DNA from: Candidatus Villigracilis propinquus
GTDB taxonomy: Bacteria; Chloroflexota; Anaerolineae; Anaerolineales; Villigracilaceae
NCBI GenBank assembly: GCA_016714565.1
Contig: JADKDM010000014.1
Span: 135,620-199,619 of the forward strand
DNA length: 64,000 nucleotides
Direction of reading: 5' to 3'
The notes beneath the pieces are model-generated. The model saw nothing but the letters and a program-made list of their open reading frames with translations, made no database searches and was not told the origin of the DNA. Positions within the stretch are counted from its first letter, which is position 1; each line of letters starts with the position of its first letter. Shown here piece after piece: positions 25,786-33,516 of the stretch. The translations under genes were made by a program, and so were the position numbers.

Positions 25786-26925
25786 TTAAAAATCCATCTT
25801 CTTAAAATACGGGATCGCCGCCTTCGATACCGCTTGAATCAATTTCCACGGCAATTGTCTTTTGCGCGGCAAATGCTTTGTGAACACCGCGTTGTACTCC
25901 GTCACCGACTCGCCGCCGCGCACCTTCTTGAACTTGCCCACCCCGCCGCTGGCATGGACGAGCAGTCCGCGCTTCACGCCTTCCTGCAAGGTGACCAACG
26001 TCAGCAAACGATACAAGCCTTCCTCCAACGGAAGTGACGTATCATATCCGAACAACGGCTGGGTCATCGCGCCATTGCGGATGAAGAATCCCATGATCGC
26101 GTTCAACTGCCCATCCTTCTTAAGTCCGTACATGTGCAGGGTGTCTTCATCGCGGGCGAGTTTCAAAAAGTCAAACGTGAACTGCGGGTTGTAGTACGAA
26201 TACTTTTGCAAATACAGCAATTCATACAACTGCACCGCGCGATGCAATTCATCATCTGACAGATCCTTGCCGCTGACCACATCATAGCCTGCCTTCTTCA
26301 ACACGCGCACATCCTCCTTGCATTGCCGCGTCTTCAATGCAGCAACTGGCTCCATATACCAAACCTGACGACTCAACACAAGATCATAGCCAATTTCGTC
26401 CAATGTTTGATAAATATGCGGATTCTTTTTCTGATCCACCGAGCGGAAGATGATGGCGCGGTCTGGGAACCACTGAATCAACGCCTCGCTCACCGCCGAT
26501 AACTGGTCGCTGTTTACTGATGGGTATAGATTCGTCGAAAGCAGATAGTTGTTCACGAATACAACTTTATCCAGTTCCGAGTATCTGAAATACCACCCGA
26601 CAGGTTTCATCACAGCCTTCACCACCACTTCTGCCAGCGGACTATTGAGATGCTTCACTTCCTCCAACCCGCCGTAGGAAACATAGTGGCTGTACGGTGA
26701 AACCGTGTAAGTGTTCTGCGGGTGAAAATCTGTGATGGTGATCGGCAGAATGACATCGTCAATTTTGACGGCCATCAACTGCGTGTTGTGAATGTTGCGA
26801 ATATATTTCTGCGGGTCATCCTTCATCATCGGGATGAGATAACGGCGCGCATAGTCCCCGTCCGCGGTGGATGGGAATTGCAGGGTGTGGATGTTCTCGC
26901 GGGTGAATAATTCAGGTTGAGTCAT
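25786..26925 (-). CDS. GNAT-like (BioF2-type) hypothetical protein
   Basis: A 379-residue soluble protein. The C-terminal half has the look of a GNAT-like acyltransferase. LYELLYLQKYSYYNPQFT is followed by YGLKKDGQLNAIMGFFIRNG, then LYRLLTLVTLQEGVKRG and HASGGVGKFKKVRGG, as in BioF2/FemAB-like proteins. The first 200 residues are not recognised. No catalytic residue can be named. It lies between the metallo-hydrolase and the FabH-like gene in the same orientation, so an acyl-transfer role in the same pathway is plausible. The bases just before its ATG belong to a CCCGAAGGGAT repeat, and no ribosome site is visible. Confidence 0.6.
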   Translation of the reverse strand: MTQPELFTRENIHTLQFPSTADGDYARRYLIPMMKDDPQKYIRNIHNTQLMAVKIDDVILPITITDFHPQNTYTVSPYSHYVSYGGLEEVKHLNSPLAEVVVKAVMKPVGWYFRYSELDKVVFVNNYLLSTNLYPSVNSDQLSAVSEALIQWFPDRAIIFRSVDQKKNPHIYQTLDEIGYDLVLSRQVWYMEPVAALKTRQCKEDVRVLKKAGYDVVSGKDLSDDELHRAVQLYELLYLQKYSYYNPQFTFDFLKLARDEDTLHMYGLKKDGQLNAIMGFFIRNGAMTQPLFGYDTSLPLEEGLYRLLTLVTLQEGVKRGLLVHASGGVGKFKKVRGGESVTEYNAVFTKHLPRKRQLPWKLIQAVSKAAIPYFKKMDF

Positions 26926-26927
26926 AA

Positions 26928-27060
26928 TAATCCCGAAGGGATGGAATGATTGTAGCCTTGAGATATATTTGAAAAGAAATCCCGAAGGGATGACACGGGT
27001 TTTATGCCACCCCTTCGGGGTTCATTATACGATTTTATCAATTCTATAATCGTTTCACCC
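26928..27060. repeat. cluster of CCCGAAGGGAT short palindromes
   Basis: ATCCCGAAGGGATG occurs at about 26933 and 26980, CCCCTTCGGGG at 27011-27021 and CACCCCTGCGGGG near 27056. The stretch fills the gap between the GNAT-like and metallo-hydrolase genes and runs over the stop codon of the latter. Confidence 0.65.
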
Positions 27061-27891
27061 CTGCGGGGTTTGGAATGATCGGATCGTCTCATCACAATGC
27101 GATGGGATCACATGCGTATCAGGATGAGTCAGATAATACGTTTGCAAATTCCCAAGCGTTTCGCGATAGGCTGCGGGATCAGGGAAAAGGAGGTTCGCTA
27201 TTTTATGCGGCGGACGATTTTCTACGATGGATCGTTTGAGCCAGGCCGCATCCGCTACGAAGAAGAATAATTTATCGTCATCATCGCGGGCAAAGATTCC
27301 CATTTGCCCGAGCGCATGACCAGGCAATTCCACAGCGATGATGGAGCCGTCGCCAAGCAGGTCGTAGCCTGTCTTGAAGGGAGCGTATTCTTCCGCGAGC
27401 AAAATGGGCTTCGACATGTCCACGAGTTGCGAGCGTGAGTCAAAGTCTGTGGGGATGAGTCCGCGCAGGAAGGCATGTTTCATGTCCTCTTCGGGCGGCA
27501 GGTTGCGCAAGTGTGCAAAGGCGTGGGGCATGTACACGAAACGGGACCAGTTCAAGTCGGGGAGAGAGGCGATGTGATCCGCGTGGAAGTGAGAGACGAA
27601 AACGTGGGAAATATCTTTGGGTCGAAGGTCAAAGGTCAAAAGTTGATTGACTACCAAGTCTTCTTCGTGAAGGGTGACGGGGGTCATCCAACGATACAAA
27701 CGCTTTGGGAATTTTTTTGTCTCGTCGAAGAAGCGATAGGAATAGCCCGTGTCGAAAAGCATCGCGCCGAATTTGGGGTGACGCAGCAGCGCGAACATGG
27801 CGGGAAAATGGATCGTGCGCCAACGTCCGCCGTGAATGGCGATGTGTTCGGGAGCCGTACAATAGCCAGCGTTGAGAATGTCGATTTTCAT
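27055..27891 (-). CDS. metallo-beta-lactamase-fold hydrolase, lactonase-like
   Basis: A 278-residue MBL-fold enzyme. The dinuclear zinc motif SHFHADHIASL is present with the later VELPGHALGQMGIF, an Asp in FVADAAWLK and a C-terminal His (VIPSHCDE), as in AHL-lactonase-like proteins. The family hydrolyses lactone, thioester or amide bonds. The gene is in a cluster whose OleC homologue would form a beta-lactone, so a lactone-opening role is an attractive but untested inference. No signal peptide is visible. The last residues and stop (TPQG*) are encoded by a GC-rich short palindrome. Confidence 0.82.
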   Translation of the reverse strand: MKIDILNAGYCTAPEHIAIHGGRWRTIHFPAMFALLRHPKFGAMLFDTGYSYRFFDETKKFPKRLYRWMTPVTLHEEDLVVNQLLTFDLRPKDISHVFVSHFHADHIASLPDLNWSRFVYMPHAFAHLRNLPPEEDMKHAFLRGLIPTDFDSRSQLVDMSKPILLAEEYAPFKTGYDLLGDGSIIAVELPGHALGQMGIFARDDDDKLFFFVADAAWLKRSIVENRPPHKIANLLFPDPAAYRETLGNLQTYYLTHPDTHVIPSHCDETIRSFQTPQG

Positions 27892-27901
27892 TTTCGTATC
27901 T

Positions 27902-28046
27902 CGTCACACCGCACTGGCGTGCGGCGCAAGTGTTGCGAGGGCGGTGTTCTTCCGCCCGAAGCAATCTCCGACTCGGTCATAAGATTGCTCACTGCACTAG
28001 CGCGCAGCGCAGGTGTCGTCGGGCTAAAGCCCTGCTCACAATGACG
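27902..28046. repeat. family A palindrome interrupted by two modules
   Basis: GTCA and TTGCGAGG, normally contiguous in family A, are split by a 26-bp module (27907-27932). A second 26-bp module (27990-28015) splits GATTGCT from TCGTCGGG. The distal end CACAATGACGG supplies the last codons and stop of the oleD-like gene. Confidence 0.8.
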
Positions 28047-29031
28047 GGGGAGTCTCCTTCCACCATTTCATAAATAATTCAAAGCCCTCATCAATTGAAA
28101 CTTTGGGCTGATACCCAAGTTCGTTTTCTGCGGCAGAAATATCAAGCGTAGTGCTGTTCGCCATCATGCTGACGGAGATGCGCGTGAGCGGCGGTTCGGG
28201 ATGCGTGGGGATGATCGTGTAGAGCGCCTCAAGCACAGTTGCGGCGGCGTTTGCAGTTTTGTAGGAGATCTTTCGTGTGGGATGAGGCAGTTGTAGCTCA
28301 TCACAAATGCGTTCAACTAATTTCCAGATTTTGACAGGCTCACCGTTTGAGATGTTGTATTTTTTGCCAAGTGTATTCGCAGGTGACTCGGCACACAGCA
28401 AAAGCGCATCAACAACATTTTCGATGTAGGTCAGGTCAACGATGTTTTCACCATCGCCCAAAATGGGAAGCCTGCCCGATTGCAGGCGTGGGATCAAACG
28501 CGGGAAGATGACCGTATCCCCTGGGCCAAAGAGCGCACGCGGACGAATGGCAATCGTAGCGAGGCCGCGTGCGAAGGCTTCATCCAATTCCTGCTCGGCG
28601 AGGATCTTTGTAGCTGAATAATTGCTGATGGGTTCTGGCAGCGCATCAGTTTCTTTTACGTTGACGCGCGAGTTGTAATCGAAATAAAGGCTTGGTGTGG
28701 AAACATACACGAGACGCTTTACTTTATGTTCTTCGCATCCGCGAATTACATTGCGTGTGCCGATGACATTGGCTTGATAGAACAATTCAAAATTTCCCCA
28801 CGGCGATGGCAGCGCGGCACAATGAAAAACGATCTCCTGATCTTTGCAGGCATCGGCCAGCGCTTTTTTATCTTTGAGTTCAATTTGAAGCGCGCGAATT
28901 CCTTCGCTTTCAAGTGCATCCAGTTTTTTGGGGTTGCGCCCGAGCGCGGTCACATCCCAGCCCATGCCGTGCAGGCGGCGAGTCAATGCGCCGCCGAGGA
29001 AACCTGTTGCACCTGTGATGAGTGCTTTCAT
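28036..29031 (-). CDS. OleD-like NAD-dependent epimerase/dehydratase (SDR, 3-beta-HSD type)
   Basis: A 331-residue extended short-chain dehydrogenase. The N-terminal cofactor motif is ITGATGFLGGALTRRL, followed by VFHCAALPSPWGNFELFY, the active-site YVSTPSLYFD, Tyr/Lys in NYSATKILAEQ, RPRALFGPGD and DLTYIENVVDALLL. These stretches match OleD, the 2-alkyl-3-ketoalkanoate reductase of head-to-head hydrocarbon synthesis, better than other 3-beta-HSD members, including the late PEPPLTRISVSMMANS. It overlaps the oleC-like gene by 4 bp (ATGA). Its C-terminus (PSL*) is encoded by a family A repeat end. Confidence 0.83.
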   Translation of the reverse strand: MKALITGATGFLGGALTRRLHGMGWDVTALGRNPKKLDALESEGIRALQIELKDKKALADACKDQEIVFHCAALPSPWGNFELFYQANVIGTRNVIRGCEEHKVKRLVYVSTPSLYFDYNSRVNVKETDALPEPISNYSATKILAEQELDEAFARGLATIAIRPRALFGPGDTVIFPRLIPRLQSGRLPILGDGENIVDLTYIENVVDALLLCAESPANTLGKKYNISNGEPVKIWKLVERICDELQLPHPTRKISYKTANAAATVLEALYTIIPTHPEPPLTRISVSMMANSTTLDISAAENELGYQPKVSIDEGFELFMKWWKETPPSL

Positions 29032-30743
29032 TGGTAATTAGTAATTGGTAATTTGAGATTTTTTGCCATGACCGTTAATTCCTCGCGAATGATCTTGGAA
29101 TTATGGCGCACATCGGTTGGGAATTTTTTCATGAATAAGAGTGCCTTTATTTTTGAAGCCTGTGGGTGCTGTTTGGCAAGTTCCATTAATTTGCGCCTGA
29201 TTGTATCCTTATTTTCGCGCGTGCCTTTTTTCAATTCCACCCAAAGGACGGGCTCGCGGTTCACGCCGACCAGCGCGGTTCGGTTCACTTGCGGATGCGC
29301 GTTGAAGATATTTTCAATTTGCTCGGTGAACATCACTCCATCGCTCGTGACCACGCGATGCGATTTCCGTCCGCAATACCAGAGGCGGCCTTCTTCGTCG
29401 AAATAGCCAACATCTCCCATGCGGTGGATGATTTCCACTTCGTCATTGCGAGGGCGATAGCCCGAAGCAATCTCCCACTCCGAATTTGAGATTGCTTCGT
29501 CGGGAAGTGCATCCTCCTCGCAACGACGGAAAATTTTGGACAAGCGATTCGCATCTTCTCTTTGGATGTAACCCCGCGTCGTGGCCGCGCTTTGAACTGT
29601 TATTTCGCCAACGACATTTGCATCCACAGTGAGCGAATCCTGCCACTCTTCGATCGGCTCGTCGGTGATGGGAATGATGCGGACGGTTACGCCGTCAATC
29701 GGTTTGCCCAAGCAGATGCCAGCTCCGTGTTCGGTCTTCTCTTTCAATGAAAATATCTCGCGGCTTTCGATCTTTGCAATGGGCAAAGTCTCGGTTGCGC
29801 CGTAGATGCCGAAGAGGTCCGTGTGGTCGTCGAGCAGGTTTCTGAATTTTTGCTGGAGTGGAATGGTTGCAGGCGCGCCTGCGGTGATGATGCGTTTGAG
29901 GGAAGGTAGCGGGTGGTCTCGATACGTCCCGCGAAGATCTGCGGGACTACTCGACCACCAATTAGCCAGAATTTCGAGGACAACGGGTGAGGCGAACATG
30001 TTGGTGACGTTGAATTGCTGAATGGCGTTGATGACTTTGGCAGCATCCGTTTTGGCTGGGATGGGGAAGGTGACATCGGGAATGACGGAGGTGACTCCGA
30101 GCAGAACGTCGATGAGGGCGTAGAGCGGGAAGGCGGGCAGGTCAATCTCATCTGGGGTGATGTTGAAGGTCTGCTGGAGCATGGTCATTTGGGCGGTGAG
30201 GTTGGCGTGGGTGTAGATGGCGCCTTTGGGGAGGCCGGTGGAGCCGGAGGTGTAGATGATGGCAGCGGGGGGATTGGGGATTAGGGATGAGGGATTAGGA
30301 ATTAGGAATTCACTTTTCAACTTTTTACTTTTTACTTTTTCAATGGTTAGGTTGTGTTTGATAGAGTCTTTTCCCCATCCAAAAATAATCCGCAACGTGT
30401 GCGTGAGCGTGTTGCCGATGAAGATATCAGGTTGGGATTCTTGGAGGATCTCGCCGACTTTTTTCAGGCCAACGGCGGGGTCGAGGATGATGGGGATGAT
30501 GCCAAATTTGAGCAGGGCGCAGGCGAAGGGGAAGAACTCAATGCTGGGCGGAGTCAACACAGCGGCGGACATGTTTGGGGTCAGCGAGCAGGCTTGAAGT
30601 CCAAGAAGGAAGCGGTTGGTTGAGTCCACAAATTGCTGGTAGGTGAATACATCCCATTTTTTTGTGCGTTCTGAAAAGTAGATAAAGGCGGGTTTATTGG
30701 GTTGGGATTCTGCGGTGCGTTCGAGCGTGTCAAAAAGTTGCAT
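29028..30743 (-). CDS. OleC-like AMP-forming synthetase with three in-frame repeat insertions
   Basis: A 571-residue ANL-superfamily enzyme. YTSGSTGLPKG is the phosphate loop, FGIYGATETLP the A5 region, and MGDVGYFDEEGRLWYCGRK the A7/A8 hinge. VLTPPSIEFFPFACALLKFG followed by IIPIILDPAVGLKKVGEILQ is typical of OleC, which converts a 2-alkyl-3-hydroxyacid to a beta-lactone. Three stretches are encoded by dispersed repeats: a Lys- and Pro-rich one just before the phosphate loop (30271-30344), 16 codons in WWSSSPADLRGTYRD (29912-29959) and about 30 codons in the C-terminal third (29441-29530). The frame stays open through all three. The gene starts the cluster and overlaps the oleD-like start. 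Confidence 0.85.
   Translation of the reverse strand: MQLFDTLERTAESQPNKPAFIYFSERTKKWDVFTYQQFVDSTNRFLLGLQACSLTPNMSAAVLTPPSIEFFPFACALLKFGIIPIILDPAVGLKKVGEILQESQPDIFIGNTLTHTLRIIFGWGKDSIKHNLTIEKVKSKKLKSEFLIPNPSSLIPNPPAAIIYTSGSTGLPKGAIYTHANLTAQMTMLQQTFNITPDEIDLPAFPLYALIDVLLGVTSVIPDVTFPIPAKTDAAKVINAIQQFNVTNMFASPVVLEILANWWSSSPADLRGTYRDHPLPSLKRIITAGAPATIPLQQKFRNLLDDHTDLFGIYGATETLPIAKIESREIFSLKEKTEHGAGICLGKPIDGVTVRIIPITDEPIEEWQDSLTVDANVVGEITVQSAATTRGYIQREDANRLSKIFRRCEEDALPDEAISNSEWEIASGYRPRNDEVEIIHRMGDVGYFDEEGRLWYCGRKSHRVVTSDGVMFTEQIENIFNAHPQVNRTALVGVNREPVLWVELKKGTRENKDTIRRKLMELAKQHPQASKIKALLFMKKFPTDVRHNSKIIREELTVMAKNLKLPITNYQ
29441..29530. repeat. family A palindrome inside the oleC-like gene
   Basis: CGTCATTGCGAGG at one end, CCTCGCAACGACG at the other, with CGAAGCAATCTCC and GATTGCTTCGTCGGG inside. 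On the coding strand it is translated as about 30 residues (RRCEEDALPDEAISN...). Confidence 0.85.
29912..29959. repeat. family B palindrome inside the oleC-like gene
   Basis: Starts GGTGGTCTCGATACG and ends CTACTCGACCACC. It is 48 bp long, exactly 16 codons. It is the same family as the pair at 10155-10257. Confidence 0.85.
30271..30344. repeat. low-complexity GGATTAGG/ACTTTTTACTTTT stretch inside the oleC-like gene
   Basis: Degenerate tandem GGATTAGG-type units followed by CTTTTTACTTTTTAC. It encodes a Lys-rich run and FLIPNPSSLIPNPP just before the phosphate loop. Similar units fill the pheS-pheT gap at 39271-39356. Confidence 0.7.
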
Positions 30744-30875
30744 ATTTGGAATTGTATCTGTTTGTGGGGATGTTTGTCAGGATTGTACTATTATCTTTAG
30801 TACTGTATTTGTATAGACCCCCGTTCAATAATGAAAGCGGGGGCATTTATTATTACTGCGAATGGATGAGCGATC

Positions 30876-31127
30876 ATGCCGAGCAGCAACTGGTGTGGTT
30901 TGGTTGTGGCACGGAGGCTCTTATGCCCCATAAGACAAACGAACGGGAACGCGCAATTGGTTCGCGAGGAAGACCTTTCCCCTTTACATGAAGTCAGTAT
31001 GAAGACTGCGGGTGTTTCGCATTTGGAAATGTGCATCTACTGTGGAATCTTTGACGAAGAAAGGGGATATGAGTTTAAGGCTCTTACTTTTGTGGAGGCT
31101 TGCACACTGACGGACAATATAGAATGA
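30876..31127 (+). CDS. possible small hypothetical protein in the 415-bp gap before the 80-residue gene
   Basis: An 83-codon frame whose last 50 codons (REEDLSPLHEVSMKT..., MCIYCGIFDEERGYEFKAL) look protein-like. The first 30 codons look less so, and a different frame (MSDHAEQQLVWFGCGTEAL) reads better there. A frameshift near 30960 could join the two. The gap 30744-31158 otherwise holds only a GC-rich hairpin at about 30821-30846 (CCCCCG/CGGGGG). No family is recognised. Confidence 0.25.
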   Translation: MPSSNWCGLVVARRLLCPIRQTNGNAQLVREEDLSPLHEVSMKTAGVSHLEMCIYCGIFDEERGYEFKALTFVEACTLTDNIE

Positions 31128-31158
31128 AAAAAGGTATACATTTTTCGAGGAGATAAAC

Positions 31159-31401
31159 ATGGATACAAAACAAGCTGAATCTAATGAAGATCCCAGTGCG
31201 CTTTTGGAAAGTATTCTGATCGAAGAGTTTCTGAAAGAGAAAGGTTATTCGCACAAAGATCTAAAAAATATGCCAATGGATGTCGTAGAAAAATTGATGA
31301 AGGATGCGTCGCAATATGCGTCGCTCAAAATGGAAGAAGTGAAGGCGCGGGCGAACTTTATTAAGGAATTGCATGAAGATGCGTCTTCACTGGAAAACTA
31401 A
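31159..31401 (+). CDS. small conserved-looking hypothetical protein (80 residues)
   Basis: A charged, helix-rich protein without membrane segments (LLESILIEEFLKEKGYSHKD, then LKNMPMDVVEKLMKDAS). It has a strong ribosome site (GAGGAG, 8 bp before ATG). The family is not recognised. The stop overlaps the start of a 41-codon frame that in turn overlaps the hydrogenase-protease start, so the three may form one operon. A role near hydrogenase maturation is only a guess from position. Confidence 0.7.
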   Translation: MDTKQAESNEDPSALLESILIEEFLKEKGYSHKDLKNMPMDVVEKLMKDASQYASLKMEEVKARANFIKELHEDASSLEN

Positions 31402-31526
31402 TGACGCAGAGCAGCGCTTTGGGCGGCATGGTTCAAGATGCGAGTTGGAATACTGTTGAGGGGCGGGTTTGTTTGTTGAGCAGCATCAAGCATGGGCGCA
31501 GAAGGGAGCGGAATTTTATCCAATGA
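31401..31526 (+). CDS. possible 41-residue ORF overlapping both neighbours
   Basis: The ATG shares a base with the upstream stop (TAATG) and its TGA lies in the next start (ATGA). The product (MTQSSALGGMVQDASWN...) is basic at its end and not recognised. The perfect double overlap suggests a translationally coupled small gene, but chance cannot be excluded. Confidence 0.35.
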   Translation: MTQSSALGGMVQDASWNTVEGRVCLLSSIKHGRRRERNFIQ

Positions 31527-32002
31527 AAACATTGCTGGTAGGGCTCGGGAATCCCATCCTTGGGGATGATGGGGTTGGTTGGAAAGTCGCAGAGGAGGTG
31601 AAGCGCAACCTTCCCGCTGAGTTACATGTTGATGTGGAATGTCTTTCACTGGGCGGCATCAGCCTGATGGAGCATTTGATCGGTTATCCGCGTGCGATAT
31701 TGGTGGATGCGTTCGCGTTGGATGATCCGCTCGGGTCAATTTTGATCCTGAAACTGGAGGATATGCCGAATTATTCCGCATATCACACCACCAGCCCGCA
31801 TGATACTTCGCTGCAAAATGCGATCGCGATGGGAAAGGCGCTTGGCGCAAAGTTGCCCGATGATGTGATGGTAATTGGGATCGCGACCAGGCGTGTTCAT
31901 GAGTTTGGCGTGGATCTCTCACCGTCTGTTGCGGAGGCGGTCCCACTCGCGGCGAAGTTTGTACTTGAGTTGCTTGGGGAAAAGGAGACGGTTGAAAAAT
32001 AA
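31523..32002 (+). CDS. hydrogenase maturation protease (HyaD/HycI family, M52)
   Basis: A 159-residue endopeptidase that trims the C-terminus of a NiFe-hydrogenase large subunit after metal insertion. The N-terminal LLVGLGNPILGDDGVGW, the middle ILVDAFALDD and the His in YHTTSPHDTSL match the metal-sensing Asp/Asp/His pattern of M52. GIATRRVHEFGVDLSPSV is also typical. The start was set at 31523 because the fold begins there; the frame is open further upstream. No hydrogenase subunits are visible, so the substrate must be encoded elsewhere. Confidence 0.87.
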   Translation: MKTLLVGLGNPILGDDGVGWKVAEEVKRNLPAELHVDVECLSLGGISLMEHLIGYPRAILVDAFALDDPLGSILILKLEDMPNYSAYHTTSPHDTSLQNAIAMGKALGAKLPDDVMVIGIATRRVHEFGVDLSPSVAEAVPLAAKFVLELLGEKETVEK

Positions 32003-32040
32003 TAAGAAGCCACCTGCAAGGGTGGCTTCTTATTATTTGA
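32001..32040 (+). terminator. terminator after the maturation protease
   Basis: A 14-bp perfect stem (32001-32014 with 32021-32034), a TGCAAG loop, then TATTATTT. A second hairpin (GTCAGGCT/AGCCTGAC) with TTTTT follows at about 32053-32076. Confidence 0.75.
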
Positions 32041-32139
32041 GTAGAGTAATAGGTCAGGCTTATAGCCTGACATTTTTAGGGCTTGTGCAGTTCAAGTTCT
32101 TTAACCGCAAATTTCCGCTGATTTTTTTGAAATCAGGAA

Positions 32140-32424
32140 CTACTTTGTCAGGTCTTGTACTTCAGGGTGGCGCTCAATATATCCGCTGACGAACCAGCAT
32201 GTGGATTCCACTTTCAGGTTGTTGTTTCTTGCGTATTGCAAGCCTGCTTTCACTAACTTGCTTCCAATACCCTGTCCTTCCAATGCAGACGGTACGCCCG
32301 TGTGGGTGAAGGTGATTACATTTCCGTTTATGTAATAAGCGAGTACTGCCATGTGTGCATCCATGTGAATCTCGAATTGTTTTCGTTCCAAATTATGAAT
32401 GATGTTGATTTCGTTGGGCTGCAC
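32140..32424 (-). CDS. small GNAT N-acetyltransferase (YjdJ type)
   Basis: A 94-residue single-domain acetyltransferase of the small YjdJ-like type. FEIHMDAHMAVLAYYINGN forms the strands, FTHTGVPSALEGQGIGSKLV is the acetyl-CoA loop, and YIERHPEVQDL is the usual ending. It is 4 bp downstream of the agmatinase-type gene on the same strand and is therefore probably co-transcribed. The substrate is unknown; its position beside a ureohydrolase could hint at polyamines, which is inference. Confidence 0.82.
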   Translation of the reverse strand: MQPNEINIIHNLERKQFEIHMDAHMAVLAYYINGNVITFTHTGVPSALEGQGIGSKLVKAGLQYARNNNLKVESTCWFVSGYIERHPEVQDLTK

Positions 32425-32428
32425 GTTA

Positions 32429-33325
32429 TTATCCTTTTTGCTTTTGTCGTGCGATGACGGCGATATATTCCATGATGATCTTCAAGCCAGCGAAGACTGT
32501 GGCTTCAGATGGATCGAGCGGAGGGGCGATCTCAACCACATCCAGGCCAACCAATGACAAGTCCTGCGTGGACTTTATGAGAGTCAGCACATCGCGCGAA
32601 GTCAGTCCACCGAATTCAGGGATGCCCGTGCCCGGAGCAGCGGAGGGGTCTAGGCAGTCGATATCGAGTGAGATATGTATGGCGTCGCAGTCGTTGAGGA
32701 TGTTGCGAATGCTGTCGGCCACGTGTCTCATGCCGCGTTCCGCCACACTTGCGGCGGTGTACACGTGGATTCCGCTGTTTTCAATAAGGTCAATTTCCTG
32801 CTCCTCCCAGGAGCGTAGGCCCACCATGCAGACATCGTGTGGTTCAATGCCAAATTCCAATGCGCGGCGCATGACGTTGGCGTGTGAGATGCGCGAACCG
32901 TCGAAGTCATCACACAGGTCGGGGTGTGCGTCCACCCAAAGAACACCGAGGCGCAAGTCTTTGTAGCGTTCGCGCTGCCCTTGCAAAATGGGGATGGTGA
33001 CGGAATGGTCGCCGCCGAGCAGGATGGGCGTATTGGGCAGGGTTGCCACCCGCTGGCGGACCATATTGAAGTCGGTTTCTGGGTTGGTGATTTGAATATC
33101 GCCAAGGTCGCAGATGGTAATGTCCTTCAGGCGGGTACGGTCTTCGCTAAAGGGAGTCAAATGTTTAGACCAATAACGCAGGCGTTCGGGCGCAAGAGCC
33201 GCGCCTTTGCGTGCGCTGGCAAGCCCGTCGAACGGGATTCCGATCACGCTAAAATCAGTTTGATTCGGGGTGAGTCCGGGGCGGTGCAAATCGCCCCATA
33301 ATCCGTGTGTGCCTTCAACGGTCAT
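32429..33325 (-). CDS. agmatinase/arginase-family ureohydrolase
   Basis: A 298-residue manganese ureohydrolase. The binuclear metal motifs are present: GGDHSVTIP, VDAHPDLCDD and SLDIDCLDPSAAPGTG, with EFGGLTSRDVL after. The last motif and the general length fit agmatinase-type enzymes, which release urea from agmatine to give putrescine, but formiminoglutamase or guanidino-acid hydrolases cannot be excluded. The start at 33325 has a GGAG site at 6 bp. It is divergent from kamA, with the promoter region shared. Confidence 0.87.
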   Translation of the reverse strand: MTVEGTHGLWGDLHRPGLTPNQTDFSVIGIPFDGLASARKGAALAPERLRYWSKHLTPFSEDRTRLKDITICDLGDIQITNPETDFNMVRQRVATLPNTPILLGGDHSVTIPILQGQRERYKDLRLGVLWVDAHPDLCDDFDGSRISHANVMRRALEFGIEPHDVCMVGLRSWEEQEIDLIENSGIHVYTAASVAERGMRHVADSIRNILNDCDAIHISLDIDCLDPSAAPGTGIPEFGGLTSRDVLTLIKSTQDLSLVGLDVVEIAPPLDPSEATVFAGLKIIMEYIAVIARQKQKG

Positions 33326-33370
33326 GTCGTCTCCTTTTTTACCCAATTGTACTCTCGAAAAATAACCGCA

Positions 33371-33399
33371 TTGACCCGCGTTCCGTTTGCTTTTACAAT
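33371..33399 (+). promoter_or_regulatory. promoter of kamA
   Basis: TTGACC at 33371-33376 and TACAAT at 33394-33399 with a 17-bp spacer. The predicted leader is about 110 nt. Confidence 0.6.
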
Positions 33400-33516
33400 G
33401 TTAAGCATGTTTTACCCAGCGTTCGCAGGTTTTTTTCGCCCCGACCACGACCCTCCACAGTTTACTGGTGTGCCGAGTTTTATTGTCAACTCATAATTTA
33501 ACCGGAGGAAAACCCC

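Noticed and set aside
27600..27650. GACCTTTGACCTTCGA micro-repeat in the MBL gene as an insertion
   Set aside because: It replaces rather than lengthens the normal protein segment (LLTFDLRPKDI), so it may be chance.
30821..30846. GC-rich hairpin in the gap before the 80-residue gene read as a terminator
   Set aside because: Only six pairs are certain, no T run follows, and no gene ends just before it on the plus strand.
33305..33500. Short plus-strand frames between the agmatinase and kamA genes
   Set aside because: They overlap the kamA promoter and have no recognisable features.
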